Program-made: the position numbers and the translations under genes
DNA from: JARYLZ01 sp964388275
Lineage (GTDB): Bacteria; Bacteroidota; Ignavibacteria; SZUA-365
Length of the DNA: 64,000 nucleotides
Direction of reading: 5' to 3'
Assembly (NCBI GenBank): GCA_964388275.1
Contig: CAYLZD010000004.1
Location: forward strand, 62,001-126,000
The notes under the pieces: generated by a model
What the model was told of the DNA's origin: nothing
Seen by the model: only the letters and a program-made list of their open reading frames with translations
Database searches by the model: none
Part shown: one piece after another, positions 26,257 through 36,239 of the stretch
Layout of the letters: each line of letters opens with the position of its first letter
Position numbering within the stretch: the first letter of the stretch is position 1

Positions 26257-26958
26257 ATGACTGCGCGAAGAAAAAATGAAGGCATCGCCGGAGATGAAAC
26301 GCAGGGCTCTTCGCTGCTGAAAGACCTCCGCGATATGCCCCGCGTTCAGGCCCGACCGGAATTTCTGACCGACCTGAAGGACAAACTGGCGATGCGGGGC
26401 GCCGGGAAAGGGGGCCCTCGCGAAAACGGCACTTTTCTGGGAAGAGTCATGAGCGGCAGAACGGCCGTGATTTCGGGTTTGTTCGCCGCCGCCGTTCTGA
26501 TATTCGTGGCTTTGCGTGTGTTCGACTCTGAGGAGTCGTTGAGAGTCCTTTACAAAGCCGTGCCGGAAGCAGCGCCGAGTCTGGGACCGGCCCCCGCGAA
26601 GATGAAGGAAGTCGAAAAAGAGGGGCACGCGCCTTCACGTGACGCTTCCGGAGTCGAGATGAGGGAAAGATCCGGCGATCCGAAACAGGAAACGGCCGCA
26701 AGTCCGTCGCCGGAAACCGGAACGGACGGGGGCGCACACGCCGATCGGGAAGCTCCCTCGTCCAGCGCCGCGAAATCGGGAAAGGATGGCGGCACTACGG
26801 CGGACGAAAACAAAGCCGTGCCGGCATTGGAATTCAGGAAAGAGTACACGCCCGCCGACAAAATCGAGGCAAGACGGCCGCAAAAGGCGGACGGAGTCCT
26901 CAAAGACAGCGCCGCCGGACGCGATACCTCGGGAGTAAAGCTGCCGGCGCCCAGGTAA
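26257..26958 (+). CDS. Single-pass membrane protein, probable anti-sigma factor
   Basis: The 233-aa protein has a cytoplasmic N-terminal segment with DLRDMPRVQARPEFLTDLK near residue 23, a pattern common at the start of membrane-anchored partners of ECF factors, one transmembrane helix (VISGLFAAAVLIFVALRVF, about residues 69-88) and a long, low-complexity extracytoplasmic tail rich in Ala, Glu, Lys and Pro. It lacks a zinc-binding anti-sigma motif. Position 9 bp after the sigma gene is the main evidence. If it is an anti-sigma factor, the signal would be sensed outside the cytoplasm. Confidence 0.6.
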   Translation: MTARRKNEGIAGDETQGSSLLKDLRDMPRVQARPEFLTDLKDKLAMRGAGKGGPRENGTFLGRVMSGRTAVISGLFAAAVLIFVALRVFDSEESLRVLYKAVPEAAPSLGPAPAKMKEVEKEGHAPSRDASGVEMRERSGDPKQETAASPSPETGTDGGAHADREAPSSSAAKSGKDGGTTADENKAVPALEFRKEYTPADKIEARRPQKADGVLKDSAAGRDTSGVKLPAPR

Positions 26959-26977
26959 TCCACAGGGCGCGCGCAAT

Positions 26978-28270
26978 ATGACGAGCAGTGATCTCAGTCA
27001 CGCGGCGACGCCGCTTGCGGAGCGGATGCGGCCGAGGACTCTCGACTCCTTCGTCGGGCAGCAGCATCTCGTAGGACCCGGCAAGCCGCTGGCGCGCATG
27101 CATGAGCGCGGAAAACTCGTGAGCATGATACTCTGGGGTCCGCCGGGCTGCGGGAAAACAACGCTTGCGGGACTGCTCGTGGAACGCACAAACGCGGAAT
27201 TCATACGGATCTCCGCAGTGTCTTCCGGCGTGCGGGAAGTGCGGGCGGTTATTGATAAGGCGCGGTCCGACGAGTCCGAATCGGGTATCGTTCTTTTTAT
27301 CGACGAGATACACCGGTTCAACAAGGCGCAGCAGGATGCCCTGCTGCAGGCGGTTGAACAGGGCGATATCGTGCTCATCGGCGCTACAACGGAAAATCCG
27401 TCCTTCGAGGTCATTCCTCCCCTGAGGTCGCGCGCCAAGACCTTTGTGCTGCAACCACTGACCGAAGAGGACTTGAACCGGGTGCTCGAGGGCGCGTTGG
27501 CGGGCGATCCCTATCTGCGCGCGCTCGACATCGAATTCGAGGACCGCTCGCTGCTGCTGGCTTACAGCGGCGGCGACGCCAGGACCCTGCTCAACGGGCT
27601 CGAGATGTGCTGCATGTTGGCCGAAGAGAACGGAAAGGTTATGATTTCCCGGGCGGTGCTGGAACAGGCCTTCCAGAGGGCGTTTGCGGCTTACGACAAG
27701 GCGGGAGAGGATCACTTCAATGCGATCTCCGCATTCATCAAATCCGTCAGGGGCAGCGATCCCGACGCCGCCGTATACTGGCTTGCGCGCATGCTCAACG
27801 GAGGAGAAGATCCGCTGTTTGTCGCCCGTCGGCTTATCGTTCTCGCGTCTGAAGACATTGGGAACGCGGAGCCGAATGCCCTGTTGCTGGCAGTCGCCTG
27901 TTTTCAGGCCGCTCATGCGATCGGCATGCCCGAGGCGCGCATCACACTGGCTCAAACCGCGGCTTACCTCGCCTGCGCTCCTAAAAGCAATGCCGCATAT
28001 CTTGCCGTCGACGAAGCAATGCGCGACGTCGCGAACCTTCCACCTTTTCCGGTGCCTCTGCATCTCCGCAATGCGCCTACATCCCTGATGAAGGGTCTCG
28101 GATACGGACGCGAATACCGATATCCGCACGATTTCGACGGGCATTTCGTTGACGCCGCCTACCTTCCCGAACAACTGCGTGATAAACAGTATTACCGGCC
28201 TTCGGAAGAAGGCAGGGAGAAATCGCTTAAAGAACGCCTCCGGTCTCTCTGGAAGAAACGCAAATACTGA
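26978..28270 (+). CDS. rarA: Replication-associated recombination protein A (AAA+ ATPase)
   Basis: Clamp-loader-related ATPase acting at stalled replication forks; also called MgsA. The 430-aa protein has LAERMRPRTLDSFVGQQHL near residue 13, Walker A GPPGCGKTTLAG near residue 53, Walker B VLFIDEIHRFNKAQQD near residue 106, sensor ATTENPSFEV and the C-terminal tetramerisation part with HYNAISAFIKS-like DHFNAISAFIKSVRGSD and ASEDIGNAEPNAL. It begins 20 bp after the membrane protein gene and converges with radC, six bases apart. Confidence 0.96.
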   Translation: MTSSDLSHAATPLAERMRPRTLDSFVGQQHLVGPGKPLARMHERGKLVSMILWGPPGCGKTTLAGLLVERTNAEFIRISAVSSGVREVRAVIDKARSDESESGIVLFIDEIHRFNKAQQDALLQAVEQGDIVLIGATTENPSFEVIPPLRSRAKTFVLQPLTEEDLNRVLEGALAGDPYLRALDIEFEDRSLLLAYSGGDARTLLNGLEMCCMLAEENGKVMISRAVLEQAFQRAFAAYDKAGEDHFNAISAFIKSVRGSDPDAAVYWLARMLNGGEDPLFVARRLIVLASEDIGNAEPNALLLAVACFQAAHAIGMPEARITLAQTAAYLACAPKSNAAYLAVDEAMRDVANLPPFPVPLHLRNAPTSLMKGLGYGREYRYPHDFDGHFVDAAYLPEQLRDKQYYRPSEEGREKSLKERLRSLWKKRKY

Positions 28271-28276
28271 ATCCCT

Positions 28277-28969
28277 CTACAGCCATCCGTTTTCGGCAAA
28301 ACTCAGATAACCGTCGCCGCATATGATGATGTGGTCCTGAACGGGTATGTCCATCATGCGTCCGGCTTGAACGAGTTGTTTCGTAACCGCGTGATCCTCG
28401 CGGCTCGCGCTGCGCACGCCGCTCGGATGATTGTGCAGGAGTATGAGAGAACAGGCGAGTTCCGTAACGGCCGCGTGAAAAACCTCCCTCGGGTGTACGA
28501 TGCTCGCATTGACCGATCCCTCGGAAACCACGTGTTCCTTGATTATGCACCCCGCATTGTTGAGCAACAGGGCGACGAAACGCTCTTTGGGCAGATCGCG
28601 CATACGCGGGATGTACCTGTTTGCGACGTCCTCGGGCCCGGAGATCCTTTCGCCCGAGGTCCTGCTGTATGCCGCCGTTCTACGGCCCAGTTCGAACGCG
28701 GCTGCGATCGCTGCGGCGCGCGCCGGTCCCAGGCCCCGCTCTCTGGCCACTTCCGCCGGCGAGCGCAGGGAGAGCGAATGGAGGCAGCCGTGCGCAGCCA
28801 GCAATTCCCTCGATATGTCGAGCGCATTCCGGCCGGCCGCGCCCGAGCGCACAAGTATCGACAGCAATTCCGCGTCGGTCAGCGCTTCGGGCCCTGAAGC
28901 GAGTAGTCTCTCTCGCGGGCGTTCCAATTCAGGCCAGTCGCGAATCGGAGTTCTTTGCGTCTGTTCCAT
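28277..28969 (-). CDS. radC: RadC family protein (JAB/MPN domain)
   Basis: A 230-aa RadC homologue. The N-terminal helix-hairpin-helix part (LSILVRSG, GLGPARAAAIAAAFELGRR) is followed by the JAB metalloprotease-like domain with the metal motif HNHPSGVRSASREDHAVT near residue 176 and DHIIICGDGYLSF at the end. RadC was named for repair, but its role is unsettled; the domain looks like a metal-dependent hydrolase. It is the last gene of the minus-strand run that starts at efp, 33 bp after the periplasmic-binding-type gene. Confidence 0.92.
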   Translation of the reverse strand: MEQTQRTPIRDWPELERPRERLLASGPEALTDAELLSILVRSGAAGRNALDISRELLAAHGCLHSLSLRSPAEVARERGLGPARAAAIAAAFELGRRTAAYSRTSGERISGPEDVANRYIPRMRDLPKERFVALLLNNAGCIIKEHVVSEGSVNASIVHPREVFHAAVTELACSLILLHNHPSGVRSASREDHAVTKQLVQAGRMMDIPVQDHIIICGDGYLSFAENGWL

Positions 28970-29002
28970 GTTCCTCCCTGAACAACGGATGAAATGATCG
29001 TT

Positions 29003-30751
29003 TTATAGGTCCGGTATCGTCGCGATGCGCATTATCCTGCCGTCGCTGAACCGCATGATGTTCAATCCGCGATTCGAGCGGCCGTGTCTGAGATCGATCG
29101 GAGAACGAAGACCCAGCCAGATCCTCCTCATGCGCCGCAGCAAGTCTTCCCTGTGGTATGAACCGAGACTGATCACATTGAGGAAGAAACGCGCCGCGTC
29201 ATAGCCGAAGACCGCGTCGCGTCCCGGCTCCCTGCCCGTCCGCTTCAAGTATGACGAGCGGAAATCCCTGTACTGTGAAAATCCCGTGTTCACCGCGTAA
29301 TCCGATTCGAATTCCAGGTGCATATCCTCGCGAAGAAGCGAAAGCAGGAGTTCCGGATCGTTCCAATCTCCCGCCCCGAGCAGCTTTGCCTTCAAACCAG
29401 CCTGCCTGTACCCCTTGAGCAGCGCGGCGATGTTTTCCCTTGACGCCGTAGGGACCAGCAGCAACGACGAGGTGTCGTAAGGCGACATCCTTTCCGCCAG
29501 TGCCTTGTACGCGCTCCGCAGGTCGCTTGTTCCCGGCGCATACCAGGAAACGGCTTCGACCCTGAGCGCCAGATCCTTCGCGCGGTCGATGAAGGCCTCG
29601 GTCAGCGCGCGCGACACGTCATCGAGCGGCGCCAGCACTCCCACGCTCGCGTTGCGATGCGCTGAGAACACATAGTCTGCGAGCAGGGCGCCCCTGGCGC
29701 GGAAGGTGGTGTTCAACTGCACGACATTGTCGGCTATTTCCGCCAGATCGTCCGCCGTCGCGGCCGGCACAAGGCAAGGCAAGCCCGTTCCCGCCGCCGC
29801 CTTCGCCACAACCGCCGCGTCCGTGCTGAAAATGCCGCCGAGAATTCCCACGAAGCGCTGATCCCGGGCCATGGCCGCAAACACGTGCCTGATCGTATCC
29901 ATCGAGGAAGCGTAGAGAAACTCGGGTTCCACCCTCACTCCCCCGCTGGCGTGGTGAACATCCAGGGCCGTGACTATGCCGTCGCGGATGTCCCGGACCA
30001 CCACGCTCCTCTCCATGTCGCCGAAAGCCGTCGGCAGCGCGATGCAGATTTTCAGATCGCCTCCGGCTTCGCCCATCCGCAGGAGCACATTGCGCCGCAA
30101 TTCGGCGAGACGCGAAGAGAGGTTCGCGCCGGGAACTCTTTCCAGCGCTCTTCTCGCGCCGGCCGTGTCCCCCGTGCCCGCGGCCGCACCCGCCCAGTTC
30201 AGATACACGAGGTCCATGAATTCCGTGCGCGGCAGGGAGGCAAAAGCCGCATCGATGCTCCGCAGCGTCAATGGCGCGGCCAGCAGTGTATCTCTGAGCG
30301 CCGCCAGAGCCGCCTGCATCGAGGGATCTCCTGCCCTGCTCGAGAGCGCAGCCATGGAGCGCAAAGCGCTTCGCGCATCCCCCAGCGAGACGGCTATTTC
30401 AGCATACAACAGATGCGCTTCATTAGTGTGAGGACTCTCCGGGAAGCGCTCGATCAAGTCGCGCAGCACCATCGAGGCCGCCCTCCTATCACCGTGCATC
30501 AGCCAGGCCCGGGCGCACATGATGCAGGCGGCCTCGGATCTGGGATGCGGGGTTTTGCGCTCGCAAAGCGACTCGAGCCGGATGGCGGCATCCTCATAAC
30601 GGCGTTGTTCGAATAATATCAACGCTGCGTTGAAACCGCCGTCGACCTCGTCCTGAGCGGGACTCATACCGGACGCGAACAAATGAAGCGTCAGCAACGC
30701 GGCTGCGCGGGGGGGAATTGCGGTGAGAATCCGCAGTCGGAAGCGCTTCAT
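29003..30751 (-). CDS. Exported TPR plus periplasmic-binding-fold protein (LpoA/penicillin-binding-protein-activator-like)
   Basis: A 582-aa exported protein: signal peptide (ALLTLHLFASGMSPAQ), TPR-like helical repeats over about residues 38-230 (FEQRRYEDAAIRLESLCE and others), then a type-I periplasmic-binding fold over about residues 240-560 (VRDIRDGIVTALDVHHASGG, FVGILGGIFSTDAAVVAKAA, GLPCLVPAATADDL, VFGYDAARFFLNVI). This order is that of LpoA-type activators of penicillin-binding proteins; the second half alone also resembles amino-acid ABC binding proteins. No transporter genes are linked, which favours an envelope role. It follows a TPR gene by 19 bp. Confidence 0.7.
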   Translation of the reverse strand: MKRFRLRILTAIPPRAAALLTLHLFASGMSPAQDEVDGGFNAALILFEQRRYEDAAIRLESLCERKTPHPRSEAACIMCARAWLMHGDRRAASMVLRDLIERFPESPHTNEAHLLYAEIAVSLGDARSALRSMAALSSRAGDPSMQAALAALRDTLLAAPLTLRSIDAAFASLPRTEFMDLVYLNWAGAAAGTGDTAGARRALERVPGANLSSRLAELRRNVLLRMGEAGGDLKICIALPTAFGDMERSVVVRDIRDGIVTALDVHHASGGVRVEPEFLYASSMDTIRHVFAAMARDQRFVGILGGIFSTDAAVVAKAAAGTGLPCLVPAATADDLAEIADNVVQLNTTFRARGALLADYVFSAHRNASVGVLAPLDDVSRALTEAFIDRAKDLALRVEAVSWYAPGTSDLRSAYKALAERMSPYDTSSLLLVPTASRENIAALLKGYRQAGLKAKLLGAGDWNDPELLLSLLREDMHLEFESDYAVNTGFSQYRDFRSSYLKRTGREPGRDAVFGYDAARFFLNVISLGSYHREDLLRRMRRIWLGLRSPIDLRHGRSNRGLNIMRFSDGRIMRIATIPDL

Positions 30752-30770
30752 GGTCTGAATGATGGGCGTG

Positions 30771-31661
30771 TCATCCGCGCCTCAATTCGAGAAGACGAAC
30801 ATGTCCGAGAGCAATCGTGTCGCCCGGATCGATCGAAAGCGTCCTGCTGAACATCTCGAGAGCCTTTCTCCGATCCGCTTTCATGAGGGCGAGAAATCCG
30901 AGTCCGTTCAGCACTTCGGTGGATTCCGGCGCCTTCGAGAGCGCGTCGCAGAGCAGTCGCTCGGCGCCGTCCATGTCCCCGAGCCGCATTCCGTATTCCG
31001 CGGCGGCGGCGAGCAGCCGCGGCTCGCCGCCCCGTAGTGCCATGGCTTTTTCGCATGCATGCCGGGCGTCTTCAAAACGGCCCTCGGCCGCGTAGGCGGC
31101 GGACAGCAGATACTGCGCTTTCCAGTCCGCTGAATTGCAGGAATCGTATCTCTCGAGCAGTTCCACCGCCGCGCGGGAGCGCCCGCGGTTAAGCAGCACT
31201 TCTCCCAGGAGAAGTCTGACGGCGGGCCTGCCGGGATCGAGATCCAGGCATCGCGCAAGATGACGTTCCGCCTGAGACAGTTCGCCGCGCCGCCAGGCTA
31301 TCAGTCCCATAGTCGCGTGCACGTGGGGCATGGCTTTGGGAAGCAGCTGTTCATAATACCAGACAGCGCGATCCTCATCTCCGAATCGCAGGAACATCTC
31401 GCCGAGCGCGTTAATCACGTCCGGCGGCTCGAAAGCGTTCCCCAGCGCCCTGAGCAGAACCTGCTCGGCGGCGCGCAGGTTGCCCAGCTCGGCGTAAGCG
31501 TAGGCCAGCTTCACACGGGCCTCGAGCAGATCCGGCCTTTCCTCTATCAACAAGAGGTATTGCTGCACGGCGCGAAGCCAGTCGCCTCGCTCCTCGCATT
31601 CCCGGGCAGTGTCCGCGGCATGGACGAGGCGCTGCTCGTCATGGAGACCTGTCACTCCCAT
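30771..31661 (-). CDS. TPR-repeat protein
   Basis: A 296-aa cytoplasmic-looking protein made almost entirely of tetratricopeptide repeats. Examples are [21 protein letters not shown] near residue 27, [35 protein letters not shown] and [18 protein letters not shown] at the C-terminus, giving about seven repeats. It has no signal peptide or enzymatic motif, so it probably serves protein contacts. It starts inside the end of guaA (10-base overlap), and the exported TPR/periplasmic-binding protein follows, so the three are one transcript. Confidence 0.8.
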   Translation of the reverse strand: MGVTGLHDEQRLVHAADTARECEERGDWLRAVQQYLLLIEERPDLLEARVKLAYAYAELGNLRAAEQVLLRALGNAFEPPDVINALGEMFLRFGDEDRAVWYYEQLLPKAMPHVHATMGLIAWRRGELSQAERHLARCLDLDPGRPAVRLLLGEVLLNRGRSRAAVELLERYDSCNSADWKAQYLLSAAYAAEGRFEDARHACEKAMALRGGEPRLLAAAAEYGMRLGDMDGAERLLCDALSKAPESTEVLNGLGFLALMKADRRKALEMFSRTLSIDPGDTIALGHVRLLELRRG

Positions 31662-33193
31662 TCAATCGTCGCGGGAGGTTTTGAACTGATGTCGTACACC
31701 ACCCTGTTCACGCCGCGCACCTCGTTGATCACTCGGTTTGAGATGCGTCCCAGCACTTCAGGCGGAATGATCGCCCAGTCGGCCGTCATGCCGTCTACGC
31801 TTGTGACCGCGCGCAGGGCGACCGTGAACTCGTAAGTCCTGGCGTCCCCCATGACTCCAACCGAACGCACCGGGAGGAGGACGGCGAAAGCCTGCCAGAT
31901 GCTGTCGTATTCCCCGGCGCGACGGATCTCCTCTATGAATATCTCGTCCACATCCCGGATTATTTCCAGACTTTCTCTTGTCACATCTCCGAGAATCCTG
32001 ATGGCCAGGCCGGGACCGGGGAAGGGATGGCGTCCGAGGACGGCTTCCGGTATCCCGAGTTCCGCGCCTACGCGGCGCACCTCGTCCTTGAACAACTCCC
32101 GGAATGGTTCCACAAGCTTCAGACGCATCCTCTCGGGCAGGCCGCCTACGTTGTGGTGAGACTTGATGGTCGCCGAGGGGCCTCTGAAGCTTACCGACTC
32201 TATCACATCCGGATAAAGCGTGCCTTGCGCGAGGAATTGAGCGTCGCGCCATTCGGCCGCCTCTTTCTCGAAAACCTCTATGAACGTCGCGCCTATGATT
32301 TTCCTTTTTGTCTCGGGATCGGCCACGCCGGCCAGCCGCGAAAGGAACAAATCGGAGGCATCCACGAATTTCAACGGTATGTGAAAATGGTCCCTGAAAG
32401 TCCGCACAACTTCGGCACTTTCGTTTTTCCGCATCACCCCGTTGTCGATGTGAATACAATGAAGGCGGTCGCCGAGCGCCCTGTGCAACAATACGGCTGC
32501 TACGGACGAATCCACCCCTCCGCTCAAGGCGCAGATCAGAGACCCGTCCCCGACCGTACTCCGGATGTCCTCGATGGAGTCCTCGATGAAAGAACGGGGC
32601 GTCCATCCTCCCGAGCATTCACAGATTCTGTAGATGAAATTGCTCAAAATGGCGTCGCCCTCGTCCGTATGGACCACCTCAGGATGGAACTGGACTCCGA
32701 ATTGTTTGCGCTCGGCATCGCGGATGGCGCATATCGGCGCGTTGGTGGTTGATGCGATCACGTCGAACCCGTCGGGGATTTCCGAAAGGGCGTCGCCGTG
32801 ACTCATCCAGACGCGTGAATTGGCGGTTATACCGTGAAACAGGTCGGAATCGTCCCCGATTACAAGCTCGGCTTTGCCGTATTCCCTGCCGGCTGCAGGA
32901 TCGACGCGGCCGCGGTAATGCAGTGCCATGATCTGCAATCCGTAGCAAATGCCAAGTACGGGCGCGCCGGTCTCGAACACCTGCTGGTCGATGTCCGGCG
33001 CATCCTTTTCATAAACGCTGTTGGGCCCGCCGGATAAAATTATCCCTTTCGGCGGAAACGACTTGATCCGATCGAGTGCAGAGTTGAATGGAAGTATCTC
33101 CGAATAGACTCCCAGCTCCCTGATGCGGCGCGCAATGAGCTGCGTGTATTGGGAACCGAAGTCTACGACGCAGATCCATTCAGGGTGCTGCAT
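31652..33193 (-). CDS. guaA: GMP synthase (glutamine-hydrolysing)
   Basis: Amination of XMP to GMP with glutamine and ATP, last step of guanine nucleotide synthesis. The 513-aa protein has the class-I amidotransferase domain (SGGPNSVYE, catalytic Cys in [16 protein letters not shown] near residue 84, FHPEVVHT), the ATP-pyrophosphatase loop [12 protein letters not shown] near residue 224, and the dimerisation domain ending in [10 protein letters not shown]. Full length. The 91-bp gap before it holds a strong GC-rich hairpin. Next gene overlaps it by 10 bases. Confidence 0.97.
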   Translation of the reverse strand: MQHPEWICVVDFGSQYTQLIARRIRELGVYSEILPFNSALDRIKSFPPKGIILSGGPNSVYEKDAPDIDQQVFETGAPVLGICYGLQIMALHYRGRVDPAAGREYGKAELVIGDDSDLFHGITANSRVWMSHGDALSEIPDGFDVIASTTNAPICAIRDAERKQFGVQFHPEVVHTDEGDAILSNFIYRICECSGGWTPRSFIEDSIEDIRSTVGDGSLICALSGGVDSSVAAVLLHRALGDRLHCIHIDNGVMRKNESAEVVRTFRDHFHIPLKFVDASDLFLSRLAGVADPETKRKIIGATFIEVFEKEAAEWRDAQFLAQGTLYPDVIESVSFRGPSATIKSHHNVGGLPERMRLKLVEPFRELFKDEVRRVGAELGIPEAVLGRHPFPGPGLAIRILGDVTRESLEIIRDVDEIFIEEIRRAGEYDSIWQAFAVLLPVRSVGVMGDARTYEFTVALRAVTSVDGMTADWAIIPPEVLGRISNRVINEVRGVNRVVYDISSKPPATIEWE

Positions 33194-33234
33194 GCTAGCT
33201 CGACTCCATGATCTTCCGTTCGTCCGAGATCGAT

Positions 33235-33274
33235 GCGCGCGCGCGCTCCGGCGGAAACGGGAGTGCGCGCGCGC
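33235..33274. repeat. Long alternating-CG hairpin between gcvH and guaA
   Basis: A 15-bp stem at 33235-33249 and 33260-33274 (GCGCGCGCGCGCTCC against GGAGTGCGCGCGCGC, one G-T pair, ten-base loop). Both arms are runs of alternating C and G, a Z-DNA-prone sequence. No T-run follows in the direction of transcription, so it is not a standard terminator. Confidence 0.7.
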
Positions 33275-33284
33275 CGGTCTTCCA

Positions 33285-33662
33285 CTACTTGCCTATGCTC
33301 GAGGCGTACTTGTCCGAGTCAAAGAGTGCGTCGAGTTCGGCCGCGTCCTCGATGGTCATACGAACCATCCAGCCTTCGCCGTACGGATCCGAATTCACGA
33401 TTTCTGGGTTGGCTTCCAAGACGGGATTGATTTCCTTCAGGACTCCGCTTATCGGTGCAACGAGGTCCGAAACCGTTTTTACCGCCTCGATGGAGCCGAA
33501 GTTCTCTCCATGCGCGATCTTTTTCAACTCGGGAATGTCGATGAATACAATGTCCCCCAATTCGCCGGCGGCGAAAGCGGTTATGCCCACGGTGGCGATG
33601 TCGCCGTCCACGCGGACCCATTCGTGAGTGTCGGTGTACTTGAGGTTTGCGGGAAATTCCAT
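33285..33662 (-). CDS. gcvH: Glycine cleavage system H protein
   Basis: Lipoyl carrier that shuttles the methylamine group between P and T proteins of glycine cleavage. The 125-aa protein begins [20 protein letters not shown] and has the lipoylation site in [12 protein letters not shown] (Lys near residue 63). GGAGG lies seven bases before the ATG. The other glycine-cleavage genes are not in the window; here gcvH sits 50 bp downstream of accC, so another biotin/lipoyl-type carrier gene set is adjacent. Confidence 0.96.
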   Translation of the reverse strand: MEFPANLKYTDTHEWVRVDGDIATVGITAFAAGELGDIVFIDIPELKKIAHGENFGSIEAVKTVSDLVAPISGVLKEINPVLEANPEIVNSDPYGEGWMVRMTIEDAAELDALFDSDKYASSIGK

Positions 33663-33712
33663 TATGTGCTCCTCCGTGGTAATTATGCTGATTTGCCCCC
33701 GGCAATGCCGGA

Positions 33713-35050
33713 TCAGGACAGATCGTGATCTTCCAGAAAATGCGTGTTGAACAGGCCGCTCCGGAAATCCTCATTCTTCATCATCTTCCGGTGAAACGGG
33801 ATTGTTGTTTTGATTCCTTCAATGACGAACTCATCGAGAGCGTTGGCCATCCGAGCGATCGCCTCATCGCGTGTCGGAGCGTGCACGATGAGCTTGGCGA
33901 TCAGGGAGTCGTAATACGGAGGGATGGCATAGCCCTGATAGCAATGCGAATCGACACGCACGCCGAAACCGCTCGGCTGATGCCAGCTGGTGATTGCGCC
34001 GGGCGACGGCCTGAATCCGCGCTCCGAATCCTCGGCGTTGATGCGGCATTCGATGGAATGCCCTCTCGGTTCCACCGATGCGAACGATAACGTCTCGCCG
34101 GCCGCTATGAGGATCTGTTCACGAATGATATCGATCCCCGTGACCTGCTCGGTGACAGGGTGTTCCACCTGGACCCGCGTGTTCATTTCCATGAAATAGT
34201 AACTGCCGTCCTCGTCGAGCAGGAACTCGATCGTGCCGGCGCCCTCGTAGGAAATGCTGCGCGCCGCGGCCACGGCCGATTCCCCGAGACTGCGTCTGAG
34301 TTCCGGGCCGACCGCGGGAGAAGGCGACTCCTCTATCAGCTTTTGATGACGGCGCTGAATGGAACAATCGCGTTCTCCGAGGTGCGCCACGTTTCCATGC
34401 CTGTCACCCATTATCTGTATCTCGATATGTCGCGGATTTTCGATGTATTTCTCGATGTACAGATCGCCGTTCCCGAAGGCCTGCTCGGCTTCCGCTTTCG
34501 CCATCCGAAAACTCTTGGCAAAGCCATCCCGATCCCGCACGATGCGCATTCCCTTGCCTCCGCCTCCGGCGGCCGCCTTGAGAATTACGGGAAATGTGAT
34601 GTGTTCGATGAACGCGAGGGCCTCTTCCATGGACTCGACTATTCCGCCGCTGCCGGGAATAGTCGGAACGCCCGCCTCCCGCACCGTGCTTTTCGCGGAC
34701 GATTTATGACCCATGGCCTGTATCATCTCCGGCGACGGACCGATGAAGACAAAGCCGGAATCACGGCAGATCTCCGCGAAGCCCGCGTTCTCGGCAAGGA
34801 AACCGTAACCCGGATGGATCGCCTCGGCGCCGGTGATCTCCGCCGCTGCGATAATTCGCGGCATGTTGAGATAGCTTTCGCGGGAAGAAGGCGGACCTAT
34901 GCACACCGCTTCATCGGCAAAACGCACATGCAGCGAATCTTCGTCCGCCGTCGAATGGATCGCCACCGTGTGTATGCCCATCTCCTTGCACGCTCTGATC
35001 ACACGGAGAGCTATCTCGCCTCTGTTCGCTATAAGGACTCTCGAGAACAC
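33713..35050 (-). CDS. accC: Acetyl-CoA carboxylase biotin carboxylase subunit
   Basis: ATP-dependent carboxylation of the biotin on AccB. The 445-aa protein begins [20 protein letters not shown] and has [15 protein letters not shown] near residue 81, the glycine-rich ATP loop [13 protein letters not shown] near residue 160, and [15 protein letters not shown] near residue 286 holding catalytic residues. The start is GTG at 35050. It lies 42 bp after accB. Biotin-dependent carboxylase subunits of other enzymes look similar, but linkage to accB supports the fatty-acid role. Confidence 0.95.
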   Translation of the reverse strand: MFSRVLIANRGEIALRVIRACKEMGIHTVAIHSTADEDSLHVRFADEAVCIGPPSSRESYLNMPRIIAAAEITGAEAIHPGYGFLAENAGFAEICRDSGFVFIGPSPEMIQAMGHKSSAKSTVREAGVPTIPGSGGIVESMEEALAFIEHITFPVILKAAAGGGGKGMRIVRDRDGFAKSFRMAKAEAEQAFGNGDLYIEKYIENPRHIEIQIMGDRHGNVAHLGERDCSIQRRHQKLIEESPSPAVGPELRRSLGESAVAAARSISYEGAGTIEFLLDEDGSYYFMEMNTRVQVEHPVTEQVTGIDIIREQILIAAGETLSFASVEPRGHSIECRINAEDSERGFRPSPGAITSWHQPSGFGVRVDSHCYQGYAIPPYYDSLIAKLIVHAPTRDEAIARMANALDEFVIEGIKTTIPFHRKMMKNEDFRSGLFNTHFLEDHDLS

Positions 35051-35092
35051 CGCTCGCTCACAGGATACTGCAATACGTAATCCGTACCGGAA

Positions 35093-35578
35093 TCACTCCG
35101 CCTCTACGACGAAAAGCGGCTGATTGTATTCGACGGGCTGGCCGTTTTCCACTAGTATCTTCGAAATTCTTCCCGAGAATTCGGATTCGATCTCATTCAT
35201 TATTTTCATCGCCTCAATGATGCAAACCACGGCGCCGACCTGTATAATCTGCCCCACTTGCACATAGGACGCGGCGTCCGGCGAAGAAGCCCTGTAGAAT
35301 GTGCCCACAATCGGGGATACGATGATTTGACCCGTCACCGGTTTTGCTTCCGCATGCGGAGCAGGCGTTTCGACGGCCGGAACCGGGGCGACCGCTTCCT
35401 GCTTGGGCGCAACCGCGGGCGGAGGCGGAGCATAAACGGGCGCCGCCTGTGCAAACACAGCGTGAGCGGGATTCTCACGCGTTATGCGCACTCGCGAACC
35501 ACTCTCCTCGATCTCGATCTCTTGAATGCCGGCTTCATTGACGACTTTCAGGAGTTTTCTGATATACTGGATGTCCAT
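35093..35578 (-). CDS. accB: Acetyl-CoA carboxylase biotin carboxyl carrier protein
   Basis: Carrier of the biotin used by AccC and the AccA/AccD transferase. The 161-aa protein begins [13 protein letters not shown], has a Pro/Ala-rich linker (residues about 45-85), and the biotinyl domain with the thumb-type segment [10 protein letters not shown] and the modified Lys in [12 protein letters not shown] near residue 127. GGAGA lies about six bases before the ATG at 35578; an upstream in-frame ATG at 35626 would reach into the end of efp and is unlikely. Operon order efp, accB, accC is widespread. Confidence 0.95.
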   Translation of the reverse strand: MDIQYIRKLLKVVNEAGIQEIEIEESGSRVRITRENPAHAVFAQAAPVYAPPPPAVAPKQEAVAPVPAVETPAPHAEAKPVTGQIIVSPIVGTFYRASSPDAASYVQVGQIIQVGAVVCIIEAMKIMNEIESEFSGRISKILVENGQPVEYNQPLFVVEAE

Positions 35579-35609
35579 GGCTTCTCCGGCTGGTGTATAT
35601 CCGAAGTCG

Positions 35610-36170
35610 TTACTTGATTCTTTCAAGGTATTCGCCGCTTCGCGTGTCGATTTTCAGAACTTCGCCCTGCTCGATGAAGAGCGGAACGTTGACGACCGCG
35701 CCGGTTTCCACGGTGGCGCGTTTCGAGCCTCCTGTGGCCGTGTCGCCCCGCACTCCCGGCTCCGTTTCTGTGACTTCGAGCTCGACCGTGATAGGCAATT
35801 CGCCTTCGATCGGAGTCTCACCGTCCAACGCGATTTCGCAGATTTCTCCTTCCTTGAGGAAACGGACGGCATCGCCGAACAGATTTCTCGAGACGTGCAT
35901 CTGCTCATACGTTTCCTGGTCCATGAAGCAGAGGTGCTCCCCTTCGGGGTAAAGGTATTGAAACCTCCTCCTCTCGACGCGCACAATCTCCACGCTCTCG
36001 CCGGGTCGGAAGCGGTTCTCGAAAGCCGAGCCAGTTCGCAGATTGCGAAGTTTGGTCTGAACCATTGCCCCGCCTTTGCCGGGCTTATGATGACGCCACT
36101 CCACTATCTGGTGGAGATCTCCGTTGAAACGAATGATGAGGCCGTTGCGAAAGTCAGTTGTAGAACCCAT
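35610..36170 (-). CDS. efp: Elongation factor P
   Basis: Binds ribosomes stalled at consecutive prolines and restores peptide bond formation. The 186-aa protein begins [13 protein letters not shown] and has the tip loop [12 protein letters not shown], with the usually modified Lys near residue 34, and three beta-barrel domains. The modifying enzyme cannot be told from the window. Likely client in this window: the 18-proline protein at 17211-19223. It heads the accB-accC run and has a good Bacteroidota-type promoter. Confidence 0.96.
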   Translation of the reverse strand: MGSTTDFRNGLIIRFNGDLHQIVEWRHHKPGKGGAMVQTKLRNLRTGSAFENRFRPGESVEIVRVERRRFQYLYPEGEHLCFMDQETYEQMHVSRNLFGDAVRFLKEGEICEIALDGETPIEGELPITVELEVTETEPGVRGDTATGGSKRATVETGAVVNVPLFIEQGEVLKIDTRSGEYLERIK

Positions 36171-36207
36171 AAAGACAATGATGTTCGTGAAAAAGGATCA
36201 ATCTTTG

Positions 36208-36239
36208 CAAAGGTACGAGTAAGCCCGCACCAAATGCAA
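36208..36239 (-). promoter_or_regulatory. Bacteroidota-type promoter upstream of efp
   Basis: On the minus strand TTG (36239-36237), 21-base spacer, then TACCTTTG (36215-36208), an exact TAnnTTTG. Transcription would begin about 30 bases before the efp ATG and would serve the efp-accB-accC run. Confidence 0.5.

Noticed and set aside
26900..28174. Long minus-strand frame opposite rarA
   Set aside because: rarA shows intact Walker motifs on the plus strand; the opposite frame has no recognisable domain.
33194..33284. Purine riboswitch or terminator before guaA
   Set aside because: The sequence is a GC-rich hairpin without the conserved purine-aptamer loops and without a T-run.
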